NCBI GenBank assembly: GCA_011391695.1
Contig: JAABQB010000006.1
Span: 1 to 64,000 of the forward strand
Length of the DNA: 64,000 nt
Direction: 5' to 3'
Origin: Desulfobacteraceae bacterium
GTDB lineage: Bacteria > Desulfobacterota > Desulfobacteria > Desulfobacterales > RPRI01
Shown here: positions 1 to 10,031 of the stretch, one piece after another
How the letters are laid out: every line of letters starts with the position of its first letter
How positions within the stretch are numbered: position 1 is the stretch's first letter
Made by a program: the position numbers and the translations under genes
Notes under the pieces: model-generated
What the model saw: the letters and a program-made list of their open reading frames with translations, nothing else
The model's database searches: none
What the model was told of the DNA's origin: nothing

Positions 1-1
1 G

Positions 2-1477
2 GTTGCAGCGCTAATGGAAGAGTATGGTTACGATCCTTCGGAAGGGCTTATAATAAGAAGAATCATATCAAGAAGCGACAGGCACAGAATATATATTAAC
101 GGGAAACTTTCAACTATTCAGATTTTAGAATCCGTCACCGAAAATCTTGCCAGTATTTCAGGGCAGCATGTGCACCAGGGATTGCTTAGGGATGAGCAGC
201 ATCTTTTAATCCTGGATCAGTTCGGGGGATTGATGCCTTTGCGGAATGAAGCCGGGAAGCTTTTCAATGAGATAGTTCCCCTGGTAAAAAGACTGAAAGA
301 GCTGAATTCGACAAAAGACCGGCAGGCCGAACAGATCGACTTTCTTTCATTCCAGAAAAAAGAGATATCGGAAGCATCGGTCATATCAGGAGAGGATGCC
401 GAGCTCGAAAGGTTGAGGACAAGGCTTAAGAATACAGAGGCCATTTACGAGGCTGTGGGAAACAGCATCGAAGAACTTTACAGCGCGCAGGATTCTATTG
501 TTGAAAGACTGGGAATTGTCCGGAAAAATCTTACCAAAGCAGGCCAGATAGATGCCGAGCTTTCTTCCCGGGCAGAAGCTGTTTCGGTGGCCGCCTATCA
601 TATCGAAGATATAACGAATGAATTAAGAACCTACCTTTTAAAAATAGAAACCGATGAAAAAGAACTTGAAGCTGTTGAAGCGCGCCTTGATTTACTGAAC
701 AAGCTTAAGCGAAAACACGGAGGTTCAATTGAAGCGATTTTGGAAAAACTGGAATCGATTGAGAATGAACTTTCCGGCATCGAAAATCTTTCAGAAACAA
801 TAGCCGGGACACAAAAACAACTCGGCAGCCTCCATAAAAAACTTGCCTTCGTTGCAAACGAGCTTTCTTTAAAAAGAAAAGAATGCGCGAAACAGCTTGC
901 TGTAAAAGTGGAAGAAGAGCTGGCGACACTTAAAATGTCCAGCACAATATTTGAAGTTTCCATGCAGACTGTCCCGGCTCCCGGAGATGCTGATCCCTTC
1001 CTTGTTGTTGACGGTAATGCGGCAGGTGAAACAGGTATTGACAGGGCGGAATTTTTAATTGCCCCGAACGTCGGGGAGGCTCTTAAACCTCTGTCTGCAA
1101 TCGCCTCAGGAGGTGAGCTTTCAAGGGTTGTTCTGTCATTGAAAGCCCTTCTTGCCGGTTCCGGATCGGTTGAGACTATAGTTTTTGACGAGGTTGACGC
1201 CGGTATAGGAGGAGGGGTGGCTGAAGTTGTCGGCAGAAAAATGGCTTCCCTTTCCCGGCATCACCAGATAATATGTATTACGCATCTTCCCCAGATTGCC
1301 AGATTCGGTGATCATCATTTCAGAATTTCGAAACAAGTATCAGGGGGAAGGACAAAAACAATTATTGCCCCATTGGCCGAAAATGAACGAATAGAAGAAA
1401 TAGCAAGAATGCTCGGGGGCGAGGAAATCACCCGGGCAACAATCGCTCACGCACGTGAGATGCTTGAAAGCAGATGA
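2..1477 (+). CDS. recN: DNA repair protein RecN (5'-truncated by window edge)
   Basis: Reading frame open to window start; coiled-coil region, then 'ASGGELSRVVLSLKALL' and 'IVFDEVDAGIGGGVAEVVGRKM' and 'QIICITHLPQIARFGDHHF', typical of the RecN C-terminal ATPase half. Confidence 0.95.
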   Translation, partial: VAALMEEYGYDPSEGLIIRRIISRSDRHRIYINGKLSTIQILESVTENLASISGQHVHQGLLRDEQHLLILDQFGGLMPLRNEAGKLFNEIVPLVKRLKELNSTKDRQAEQIDFLSFQKKEISEASVISGEDAELERLRTRLKNTEAIYEAVGNSIEELYSAQDSIVERLGIVRKNLTKAGQIDAELSSRAEAVSVAAYHIEDITNELRTYLLKIETDEKELEAVEARLDLLNKLKRKHGGSIEAILEKLESIENELSGIENLSETIAGTQKQLGSLHKKLAFVANELSLKRKECAKQLAVKVEEELATLKMSSTIFEVSMQTVPAPGDADPFLVVDGNAAGETGIDRAEFLIAPNVGEALKPLSAIASGGELSRVVLSLKALLAGSGSVETIVFDEVDAGIGGGVAEVVGRKMASLSRHHQIICITHLPQIARFGDHHFRISKQVSGGRTKTIIAPLAENERIEEIARMLGGEEITRATIAHAREMLESR

Positions 1478-3657
1478 TAAATCCTTATAGCATTCCACCT
1501 TTGTTGACCTTGTGCTGTTTTCTCGGTTTAGCCGCCTTGACCGTTATACGCGGCAGGAAAACAGAGGCCAATTTTCTTTTCTTCATTCTCTGCTTTTTAG
1601 GATCACTCCTTTATATAGATATATTCCTTGTTCTGAATGTAGAATCAGAAGCAACCGCGCTTTTTATCAGCCGCGCCGATCATTTTCTGATAGTTTACCT
1701 TTTCCCCGTGTACATTCATTTTTTCCATTCGTATCTGAACATCAATAACCGCAGATGGCTTACAGTTTTTGCCTATGCCGGCGCTTTCGTTCTCATGTGC
1801 ATAACTCCAACGCCATTATATATAGAATCAATGCACAGCTATTATTTCGGCTACTTTGCGAAAGGCGGGAAGCTCTACCCGTTATTCGGCCTGGGGAGCC
1901 TGCTTGTGAACATATACGTACTAATAATACTGTATGCCGCGATTATGAAAGAAAAAAGCAGTATCAGGAAAAATAAGCTGAAATATGTTTTTACCGGATT
2001 TGGATTTATGGGTCTAATGAACGGGCTGAATGCCCTGCCCATACTAGGTTATCCTGTTTATCCGCCTGGCAATTTAAGTTTTATCCCTCTTATTTTATTT
2101 GCTATCGGGCTTTTTAAATACGATCTTCTTTATATGGGAACCATCGTAGAAAAGGGCCTCGTTTATTCTCTCCTGACAGCTTCTCTCACCGGAATTTACG
2201 CTCTGATTGTCATATTGGCAGACAAGATTTTTAAAGGTTTCTATATTACCGGTTCGGTTTATCTGCCTGTAATCTTTTTCTTTATAATCACCTTTATTTT
2301 CGGACCGTTGAAAACGCAGATTCAGAAGGTGGTCGACAGGCTCTTTTTTAAAGAGAAGTACAATTATCAACAGACAATTAAACATGTGAGCCTGATGATA
2401 GCCTCTGTGCTTGATTTTAAGGAAATTGGCAGACTGATTACAGATACCGTCATGAATTCCATCAGGGTAGATAGCTGCGCCCTGTATCTGCAAAACCCGG
2501 AAGGTTCAGGGTTTACTATTTCATCAGCCAAAGGGAGCCATATATTTTCAGAAAAGGAGTCTTTTATTGCAAATGATTCACCCTTTGTCGAGCTCATGGC
2601 AAAATGCCGGAGGCCTCTTATCAGAAAAAAGCTCATGGAACGATCCGGGGATGAAGAAATACAAAAAGTGCTTTCTTTAATGGATGCTATGAATATTGAA
2701 ATAGCATTACCGATGATTTTCAAGGAATCTTTAAATGGTTTTATTATTCTTGGAGAGAAGCTCTCCGGAGGACTTTACCTCAGTGAAGATATAGATCTGC
2801 TGGAAACCCTTTCCATGCAAAGCGCACTTGCTGTTCAGAACACCATATCTTACAAGGTCATTGACGATTTTAATAAAAATCTTGAAGAAAAAATTGAAGA
2901 AAGAACACGCGATCTGAAAAACGCCCTTTTTGAAAAAGAAAGGGCTCAGGAACAATTAATAAGGGCTCAGAGCCTTGCGGCTATTGGCCAGCTTGTTGCT
3001 GGTGTTGCACATGAAATTAACAATCCTCTTTCAAGCAGTACAAGCCTTGTTCAGTCCACAGTAGAAGATCTTGAAAAATGGGACAGGGAAACTCCTCCTG
3101 ACCAGAATCTAATTGACGACATGAAATTTGCAATAAAGGAGCTCGGAAGAGCAAAGGGGGTTGTTGCGAGCCTTCTTGGCCTTTCGAGGCAAAGCCAGAG
3201 CCAGTTTGAGACAATCAACATGAACAATGCTGTTAAGGATGCTTTAAGAATTCTCAACAGCAAAATAAAGCAGAGCAATGTTGAAATTGACGGAAATTAT
3301 GATCAAAACCTTCCGGAGATCAAGGGAAATTTCGCAAATTTAGGCCAGGTGTTTCTTAATATAATATTGAATGCCTTTCAGGCAGTTGGCGAAGAAAGAG
3401 GCAGGATTATTATTACAACATATTACGACAAGATGCGAAAACAGGCTGTTTTTGAATGCAAAGATAACGGTCCCGGAGTTCCCGACTCAATTCGTCAGGA
3501 TATTTTCAAACCTTTTTTTACGACAAAGGATGTCGGAAAAGGAACAGGGCTCGGTCTTTTTTTATGCCATGAGATAGTAAGCAGGCATGGCGGGAATATA
3601 GATATTGAAAATCAGGAAGACGGAGGCGCGAAGTTTATTGTAAAGCTTCCAATATGA
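1474..3657 (+). CDS. Membrane sensor histidine kinase (multi-TM N-terminus, GAF-like, HisKA/HATPase)
   Basis: Hydrophobic N-terminus; 'AGVAHEINNPLSSS' H-box; 'CKDNGPGVP', 'FFTTKDVGKGTGLGLFLCHEIV' ATPase boxes. Start overlaps recN stop (ATGA). Confidence 0.9.
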   Translation: MINPYSIPPLLTLCCFLGLAALTVIRGRKTEANFLFFILCFLGSLLYIDIFLVLNVESEATALFISRADHFLIVYLFPVYIHFFHSYLNINNRRWLTVFAYAGAFVLMCITPTPLYIESMHSYYFGYFAKGGKLYPLFGLGSLLVNIYVLIILYAAIMKEKSSIRKNKLKYVFTGFGFMGLMNGLNALPILGYPVYPPGNLSFIPLILFAIGLFKYDLLYMGTIVEKGLVYSLLTASLTGIYALIVILADKIFKGFYITGSVYLPVIFFFIITFIFGPLKTQIQKVVDRLFFKEKYNYQQTIKHVSLMIASVLDFKEIGRLITDTVMNSIRVDSCALYLQNPEGSGFTISSAKGSHIFSEKESFIANDSPFVELMAKCRRPLIRKKLMERSGDEEIQKVLSLMDAMNIEIALPMIFKESLNGFIILGEKLSGGLYLSEDIDLLETLSMQSALAVQNTISYKVIDDFNKNLEEKIEERTRDLKNALFEKERAQEQLIRAQSLAAIGQLVAGVAHEINNPLSSSTSLVQSTVEDLEKWDRETPPDQNLIDDMKFAIKELGRAKGVVASLLGLSRQSQSQFETINMNNAVKDALRILNSKIKQSNVEIDGNYDQNLPEIKGNFANLGQVFLNIILNAFQAVGEERGRIIITTYYDKMRKQAVFECKDNGPGVPDSIRQDIFKPFFTTKDVGKGTGLGLFLCHEIVSRHGGNIDIENQEDGGAKFIVKLPI

Positions 3658-5036
3658 AAATAGAAACATTTATAAAAAAGGCGCATATAAAAGCTCCTGT
3701 TGAGGAGGTATTCAAATGGCACGCAAGGCCGGGGGCTCTCGAAAGGCTGAGCCCGCCCTGGGATCCCGTCCTTGTTATTGAAAGAAAAGGAGGAATTGAA
3801 AACGGCGCGAGAGTAGTGCTTGGAATGAAGGCAGGACCTTTTCCCTTCAGATGGATCGCCGAGCACAAGGACTACGAAGAAAATCGTATTTTCAGAGACA
3901 GGCAGGTAAGAGGCCCTTTTTCCCACTGGGAGCATACCCACAGTTTTGAGCCTGACGGTAATGAAGGCTCTTTCTTTGAAGACCGCATCGATTATGCGCT
4001 CCCTTTTTACCCGTTCGGGAAACTGCTCGGAGGCGCGTCTGTTGAGGCAAAACTCGAAAGAATATTCAAATACCGCCATGCAATAACAACAGAAGATATA
4101 ATTATTCATCTTTCAAGAAAAGACATAAAGAGACCGATGAAGATACTTATAACCGGTGCAAGCGGTCTCCTGGGCTCCGCGCTGATCCCTTTTTTTACGA
4201 CCGGCGGTCACATTGTACATATCCTTGTGAGGAGAACCCCTGTTCCGGAAAAAGGTGAGGCTTTCTGGGATCCTGAGAAAAATGAGATCGATACTTCGGT
4301 TTTTGACGGAGCAGACGCGGTCATTCATCTTGCAGGCGAGCATATTGGCGAAGGCCGGTGGACTGATGAGAAGAAGAGAAGAATAATCGAAAGCCGCACA
4401 AAAGGAACGACGCTCATAGCAGAAGCAATATCCCGGCTTTCATCCCCTCCTCCAGTGCTGATATGCGCTTCAGCTATAGGATACTATGGAAACCGTGGAG
4501 ATAAAATTCTTTCAGAAGATGATTCACCCGGAGATGATTTTATTTCAAAAGTATGCAGCGAGTGGGAAAAATCGGCGCAGGCTGCAGTTGATAAAGGGAT
4601 AAGAACGGTGTTCATGCGGATTGGAATTGCCTTAAGTCCTGCCGGAGGGGCTCTTTCGAGACTGCTTCTTCCTTTCACGGCGGGTCTCGGCGGCAAAATT
4701 GCGTCCGGGTCTCAATATATGAGCTGGGTCGGGATAGATGATGTTATCGGCTCTTTTTTTCATGTGCTTGCGGATAATAAAATTGCGGGGCCTGTAAATG
4801 TCGTATCTCCAAATTCGGCAACAAACCTTGAGTTCACAAAGGCTCTCGGAAAGGTTCTTTCGAGACCTGTCATATTTTCAATTCCCGCTGCGGCAATAAA
4901 TCTTGCTTTCGGAGAGATGGGAAGAGAAGTCCTTCTTTCAAGCACAAGGGTTGTGCCGCAAAAGCTGGTCAACTCAGGATACATATTCCGCAATCCCGAT
5001 CTGTCCGGTGCGCTCTCTCATTTACTTGGAAAATAG
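3654..5036 (+). CDS. TIGR01777-type protein: SRPBCC domain fused to NAD-dependent epimerase
   Basis: N-terminal SRPBCC-like domain; 'MKILITGASGLLGSALIPFF' Rossmann motif, 'ICASAIGYYGNRGD', 'MRIGIALSPAGGAL' typical of the YfcH/TIGR01777 family. Confidence 0.9.
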   Translation: MKIETFIKKAHIKAPVEEVFKWHARPGALERLSPPWDPVLVIERKGGIENGARVVLGMKAGPFPFRWIAEHKDYEENRIFRDRQVRGPFSHWEHTHSFEPDGNEGSFFEDRIDYALPFYPFGKLLGGASVEAKLERIFKYRHAITTEDIIIHLSRKDIKRPMKILITGASGLLGSALIPFFTTGGHIVHILVRRTPVPEKGEAFWDPEKNEIDTSVFDGADAVIHLAGEHIGEGRWTDEKKRRIIESRTKGTTLIAEAISRLSSPPPVLICASAIGYYGNRGDKILSEDDSPGDDFISKVCSEWEKSAQAAVDKGIRTVFMRIGIALSPAGGALSRLLLPFTAGLGGKIASGSQYMSWVGIDDVIGSFFHVLADNKIAGPVNVVSPNSATNLEFTKALGKVLSRPVIFSIPAAAINLAFGEMGREVLLSSTRVVPQKLVNSGYIFRNPDLSGALSHLLGK

Positions 5037-5057
5037 AAGGGAAGAATCGAAAAGAAA

Positions 5058-6218
5058 ATGACGGGCAAATTGAAAGCAAACCTTATTTTTTTAATGACGC
5101 TTGCACTTTTCTTCGGTTTTCTGCACCTTTTTACCCCGGACGAAAAAGCTTTCAACTTTGAGAGGCTGCATATTTTCCTGTTTAATCTGTGCAGCGGCGG
5201 GACAGTAATCCTTTATTATACCGAGAAAAGTGAGCATCTTACAAAAAAGGCATTAATCTTTTCCCTGCTTGCGATGTGTTATGCATTATGCGCTTTTTTA
5301 AAGTTTTTTTTTGTTTCGATGTTTATCGCCCTTCTTCTTGCAGGCATCGTGGAGTCTGTCAGGATCAGCAGATTTTCTGTGTTTCCATACGATTTTTTCA
5401 GGCCGGCGCCTGTTTCCGAAAAGTTTCACCATGCATCACTTTTATGTCTTTCAATGGGGCTTGTAATATCTGCAATAGTGATTGCCAACAATGAATATTT
5501 CAGGATAGTCTCGTTTCCGAAGCTCAAACTCGACACGTTTTTTCTCGGTTTTTCATTTCCTCTTTCCCTTATCACGATGTCCGTCATGTTTTCACTGATG
5601 AAGGAAGATTTTAGAAATGTTATACGGATTCTTAAAGATGCCGGATTCTGGACCATAAATCTCGGCGTTATAATCTTTTTTCTGTTTATCATGTTTGAAC
5701 GGCTGGATTTTCAGCTTATTATAACATCCATCCTTTTTTGTTCGGTTGTTATGATTTTTATTCTTTTTGAAAAGCTTGGAATAAAGACGCAGCAGAAAAA
5801 CTTTCTGACATCAGGAATGGTTTTTCTTCTTTTTACAGCTGTGACAGGGATACTCTATATTATTCTGGAATTTCATCCTGATTACAACCCTGAGAAATTG
5901 AAACTTCTTTTGAGGGTTCATGCGTTTGCGTCTCTTTATGGATGGAATTTAAGCGGGCTTGCGGTCATATGCAGGTATGATGATTTTCCGATAATGCTCG
6001 ACTCAAAATGGATTATAACCATTCACTGGATTACTGTAGTAATTCTTGCGCCATTGGGGTACTACTTCAAGCCTTTCGCCGTGTCTGCCGTAGTCATTTA
6101 CATGTTGATGCTCTACATGATCCTTTTTAGTAAAGGCTCCTCCGGCGCAAGTATGTTAAATCACGGACGACCGGATGCCAAGGGGGTAAGGCGTCCGGTC
6201 GAAACATTAAATCCGTGA
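5058..6218 (+). CDS. Hypothetical multi-pass membrane protein
   Basis: 386 aa, about 10 hydrophobic segments; no confident family. Confidence 0.7.
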   Translation: MTGKLKANLIFLMTLALFFGFLHLFTPDEKAFNFERLHIFLFNLCSGGTVILYYTEKSEHLTKKALIFSLLAMCYALCAFLKFFFVSMFIALLLAGIVESVRISRFSVFPYDFFRPAPVSEKFHHASLLCLSMGLVISAIVIANNEYFRIVSFPKLKLDTFFLGFSFPLSLITMSVMFSLMKEDFRNVIRILKDAGFWTINLGVIIFFLFIMFERLDFQLIITSILFCSVVMIFILFEKLGIKTQQKNFLTSGMVFLLFTAVTGILYIILEFHPDYNPEKLKLLLRVHAFASLYGWNLSGLAVICRYDDFPIMLDSKWIITIHWITVVILAPLGYYFKPFAVSAVVIYMLMLYMILFSKGSSGASMLNHGRPDAKGVRRPVETLNP

Positions 6219-6263
6219 TGGAGGGGTTTCTCTTTAGAAATTCGATGTCCGATATTCGATATA

Positions 6264-6734
6264 TTACCGGCCGCAGGGTCCACCCTGGCATCCCCCGCCC
6301 ATTCCGCCGCGCATCCCGAAGCCTCTTGCCAGATTCGGGTTAATCTTTTTCATCTTTATCATGTGATCAAGCCGTTTCTGATCAAATTTTGATTCGAGTT
6401 CGGAAATCTCCTTCTGAAGATTTGCGGCTTTTCCCGCATCGATATTCTTTTTGGCAAGCTCGCTGTTTAATTCGAGCTCTTTGGCGTAAATATCCTGCCT
6501 CAGCTCTTCGGTTGCCTTAAAAAATTCTTCACGCTGGTCGTTTATTTTCTTTGCTTCATCTTCTGACAGATTTCCCATCATGTGTCCGGAACCGGCGCCA
6601 TATCCGCCGCCTCTGACACCCGGGCACTCTCCTCCTCCCGGTCCGTATCCCATCATTCCTCTGCCTGCATAAGCCGTAACGCTTAAAGCAACAACTGCCG
6701 CTATTGCCAATATTACCAAAATTCCTTTTTTCAT
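6264..6734 (-). CDS. Spy/CpxP/ZraP-like periplasmic metal-sensor-type protein
   Basis: Signal peptide; central helical 'EEFFKATEELRQDIYAKELELNSELAKKNIDAGKAANLQKEISELESKFDQKRLDHMIKMKKINP'; Gly/Met/Cys-rich tail. Confidence 0.8.
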   Translation of the reverse strand: MKKGILVILAIAAVVALSVTAYAGRGMMGYGPGGGECPGVRGGGYGAGSGHMMGNLSEDEAKKINDQREEFFKATEELRQDIYAKELELNSELAKKNIDAGKAANLQKEISELESKFDQKRLDHMIKMKKINPNLARGFGMRGGMGGGCQGGPCGR

Positions 6735-7188
6735 AATGCCTCCTTAGTTATTTGTTATTAATTATTTATTGAGATTGTCGTTAATCATTTTAATCTCATC
6801 CTCTATTGCTGTTCTGTTAATGCAACTGGTATGCCAAAACTTGTAAAACACCTGATAATGAAGCATAACACACTTAATATACATGATATATTTAGTTTTT
6901 CTATTTGATGCTTAATATTCAGAAAGAGTCTGTGGTGGATATATTGTATTCAGTCTGGACAGAGGAAAAAGCATCAACCGGATATAAAATACTCGTTTCA
7001 TAACCTTTCAATTCCATCTTATTTCCGGGTTTCGGTTGCTTGAAAAATAAAAGGTTATCTGGTATCAACAAAATCGGACAATCCAAAATACCATCGTTCG
7101 GACATCGGACATAGTATTTTTAAATTCGATATACTATATTCGATATTCTTTATTATATTTTCCATACTCTGTCGGGAGGAGTAAAAGA

Positions 7189-8889
7189 ATGAGTGTTGAT
7201 ATAAGTGTTAAGATAGGTGGAGAAGCGGGACAGGGCATCCAGACGGTCGGTGATATTCTGGCGCGCGTATGCTTGAAATGCGGCCTGTATCTTATGGCAA
7301 TAAATGATTTTGAATCGAGAATAAGAGGCGGCCATAGTTTTTTCCAGATACGGATAAGCGATAAACCGGTCAATGCCCCTAATCACGGGATCAATCTTCT
7401 TTTGGCGCTTGATAAAAAAAGCTTCGATCTGCACGAGAAAGAGCTGGTTAAGGGCGGTATTTCTCTGATGGAAGGAGTTGACACTCCTGCAAAAAAAAAT
7501 GTTATAGCAATTCCGTTTCTTGAGCTTGCAAAAGAAAGCGGCGGAAAAATCACTTCAAATATTGTTGCGGCAGGAGCATGCCTTGCCCTCCTTGGCGCCC
7601 CTTTCGGGGTTATCCGTGAAGTTATTACGGAAGGCTTTGCTTCAAAAGGAAAAGACATTGTTGAAAAAAATCTTAATGCCGCAAATGCCGGATATGAAGC
7701 TGCCGGGAAAATTTCATATAAATTCGCGTTCAAGTGGAAAGTTTCCAGGCCAAGAGGTATCCTTATTGATGGATCCAGGGCCATAGCTCTTGGCGCACTT
7801 GCCGCAGATTGCCGTTTTGCTTCCTTTTATCCCATGTCTCCGGCAACCGGCATAATGGCTCATCTCGCATCCGCTGCAAATGAGTTTCCTCTCGTGGTTG
7901 AACAGGCTGAGGATGAGATTTCGGCAGTAAACATGATTATCGGAGCGTCATTTGCCGGAGCAAGGGCGATGACCGCCACATCGGGCGGCGGATTTTGCCT
8001 TATGACAGAAGGGCTTGGTTTATCAGGCATTACTGAAACTCCGATTGTAATAGTGAATGCGCAGAGGCCCGGGCCTGCTACAGGCATGGCGACCAGAACC
8101 GCCCAGGCTGATCTTCTGTTTATAATCAACGCCTCACAGGATGAATTCCCAAGATTTGTTTTTGCCCCCGGATCGCCGGCTGAAGCTTTTGAAACAACCT
8201 CAAGGGCTTTTCATCTTTCAGATAAATACCAGGTTCCGGCAATCATACTTGTAGACCAGTACCTGAATGATTCTCTCTTTATCGCCGAAAAGGCTTTAAA
8301 AGCGCCGGGGAAAGTAAAAAGATTTATTGTCAGTGATAATGATCTGAAAAAACCTGCGGAATATAAAAGATATGCCTTAACAAATTCAGGAATTTCTCCG
8401 AGAGCCATTCCCTGCAACGGCAGAGCAATAGTAATGGTATCCGGAAATGAGCACAAAGAGGACGGACATTCGAGCGAGTCGGCACAGACCAGGATTGAGA
8501 TGGTGAATAAAAGAAATGCCAAAGTTGTTAAAATGCTTTTCGAAATTAATCCGCCTGAAACATATTTTCCCGGATCAAAAATTCTTCTTGCGGGCTGGGG
8601 ATCTGCAAAGGGAGCTATAAGAGAGGCTGTTGATATGCTGAGGAAAGATGGGATTGATGCCGGATGTGTCAATTTTAACGATTTATGGCCTTTCCCTGCG
8701 GCTGCGACAGAGAAGGCATTTCTGACATGTGAAAAATTTTACATGGTGGAGCAGAACAGCACGGTACAGCTTGGCAGGCTGATTAAGGAGCAGACAGCCC
8801 TGTCGTATTCAGGCGCTGTTTTAAAATATGACGGAAGGCCCTTTTATCCGGTAGAGATAGCAGACGGAATAAAAAAATATATGAGGTAA
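7189..8889 (+). CDS. korA: 2-oxoacid:acceptor oxidoreductase, fused gamma-alpha subunit
   Basis: N-terminal 'GGEAGQGIQTVGDILARV' gamma domain, then 'FYPMSPATGIMAHLA', 'EDEISAVNMIIGASFAGARAMTATSGGGFCLMTEGLGLSG'. Confidence 0.92.
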   Translation: MSVDISVKIGGEAGQGIQTVGDILARVCLKCGLYLMAINDFESRIRGGHSFFQIRISDKPVNAPNHGINLLLALDKKSFDLHEKELVKGGISLMEGVDTPAKKNVIAIPFLELAKESGGKITSNIVAAGACLALLGAPFGVIREVITEGFASKGKDIVEKNLNAANAGYEAAGKISYKFAFKWKVSRPRGILIDGSRAIALGALAADCRFASFYPMSPATGIMAHLASAANEFPLVVEQAEDEISAVNMIIGASFAGARAMTATSGGGFCLMTEGLGLSGITETPIVIVNAQRPGPATGMATRTAQADLLFIINASQDEFPRFVFAPGSPAEAFETTSRAFHLSDKYQVPAIILVDQYLNDSLFIAEKALKAPGKVKRFIVSDNDLKKPAEYKRYALTNSGISPRAIPCNGRAIVMVSGNEHKEDGHSSESAQTRIEMVNKRNAKVVKMLFEINPPETYFPGSKILLAGWGSAKGAIREAVDMLRKDGIDAGCVNFNDLWPFPAAATEKAFLTCEKFYMVEQNSTVQLGRLIKEQTALSYSGAVLKYDGRPFYPVEIADGIKKYMR

Positions 8890-8891
8890 CT

Positions 8892-9746
8892 ATGGTCAGC
8901 ATAAAAGATTACGATTCGGATATTGAGAACACTTGGTGCCCTGGGTGCGGCAATTTTGGAATTCTTGCTGCCATGAAGGATGCCCTTGCAGCACAGGGGA
9001 TTCCTCCTGAAAAAATTCTGATAATTTCAGGGATAGGACAGGCGGCCAAGACACCCCATTACCTTAAATGCAATCTTTTTCATGCTCTGCATGGAAGAGC
9101 GCTTCCCCTTGCGACAGGAGCCAAGATTGCAAATCACGAACTTACCATACTCGTCAATTCCGGCGATGGTGACTGTTACGGGGAAGGCGGAAATCATTTC
9201 ATGCACGCAGTCAGGCGCAACATCGACCTCACTGTTCTGGTGCATGACAACAAAGTTTATGGGCTTACAAAAGGCCAGGCTTCCCCTACTTCAGATGAAG
9301 GGATGATCACCAAAATACAGAGCGACGGTGTTTTAAGCGAAACATTTAATCCGCTTTCAGTTGCTCTTGCGCTTGGGGCCGGATTTGTGGCAAGGGGCTT
9401 TTCGGGGAAAGCCGAACACCTAAGCAAAATTATTCAGGAAGGAATAAAGCACAAAGGATTCAGTCTTGTCGATATACTTCAACCCTGCGTATCTTTTAAC
9501 AATATCAATACGTTCGACTGGTACAGAAAGCGGGTTTATGCTCTGTCTGAAGAAGGATATATCCCTAATGATTTCAACAAGGCAATGGATCTTTCAAAGA
9601 TGTGGGGAGATAAAATCCCCATAGGTATTCTTTATCAGAAAGAAAAGCCGTCTTATACGGATAAGATCAAAAAACTTAAAGAAAGCACACTCATATCTGG
9701 AGAATATTCGCAGAAAAAGGTTCAGAACGCGATTCATAGCCTTTAA
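8892..9746 (+). CDS. korB: 2-oxoacid:acceptor oxidoreductase subunit beta (TPP-binding)
   Basis: 'TWCPGCGNFGI', 'GIGQAAKTPHYLKCNLFHALHGRALPLATGAKIAN', 'GDGDCYGEGGNHF'. Confidence 0.93.
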   Translation: MVSIKDYDSDIENTWCPGCGNFGILAAMKDALAAQGIPPEKILIISGIGQAAKTPHYLKCNLFHALHGRALPLATGAKIANHELTILVNSGDGDCYGEGGNHFMHAVRRNIDLTVLVHDNKVYGLTKGQASPTSDEGMITKIQSDGVLSETFNPLSVALALGAGFVARGFSGKAEHLSKIIQEGIKHKGFSLVDILQPCVSFNNINTFDWYRKRVYALSEEGYIPNDFNKAMDLSKMWGDKIPIGILYQKEKPSYTDKIKKLKESTLISGEYSQKKVQNAIHSL

Positions 9747-9750
9747 AACA

Positions 9751-9840
9751 GGATCACCTCCAAAAGAGTTGGTGATCCAGGATTCAAGGAGTTCTGCCAT
9801 ACTGATTGGCGGACCTTCGGCAGGGTTCAAGGATTCCAGT
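9751..9840. repeat. Repeat family D copy 1 (GGATCACC...GGTGATCC hairpin plus GGCGGACCTTCGGCAGGGTTCAAG)
   Basis: Shared with 47454-47545 and in part 63407-63448. Confidence 0.7.
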
Positions 9841-9881
9841 GACCGAAAAAGCTAATGCATTCTCCTAAATAAAATGATATA

Positions 9882-9910
9882 TTGACACGGCGCCAAAGAG
9901 CTGTTATCTT
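9882..9910 (+). promoter_or_regulatory. Candidate sigma70-type promoter for the rhlE leader (TTGACA-17 nt-TATCTT)
   Basis: -35 TTGACA at 9882-9887, exact 17-nt spacer, -10-like TATCTT at 9905-9910. Confidence 0.55.
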
Positions 9911-9972
9911 ACGAACCAATAAACGCTGTTCCCGGATTAAAACGATTAAAAATTATAATGATTAAATTGTAA

Positions 9973-10000
9973 GCCCCGGAATACATCCGGGGCTTTTTTT
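9973..10000 (+). terminator. Intrinsic terminator/attenuator-like hairpin in the rhlE leader
   Basis: gCCCCGGAatacaTCCGGGGCTTTTTTT: GC-rich stem followed by a T-run, upstream of the rhlE start at 10032. Confidence 0.8.
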
Positions 10001-10031
10001 ATTTTCAGGAACACACAACGAAAGGAATACA

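Noticed and set aside
3612-4109. Antisense 165-aa ORF opposite the TIGR01777 gene
   Set aside because: Shadow ORF over a well-supported coding gene; no family signal.
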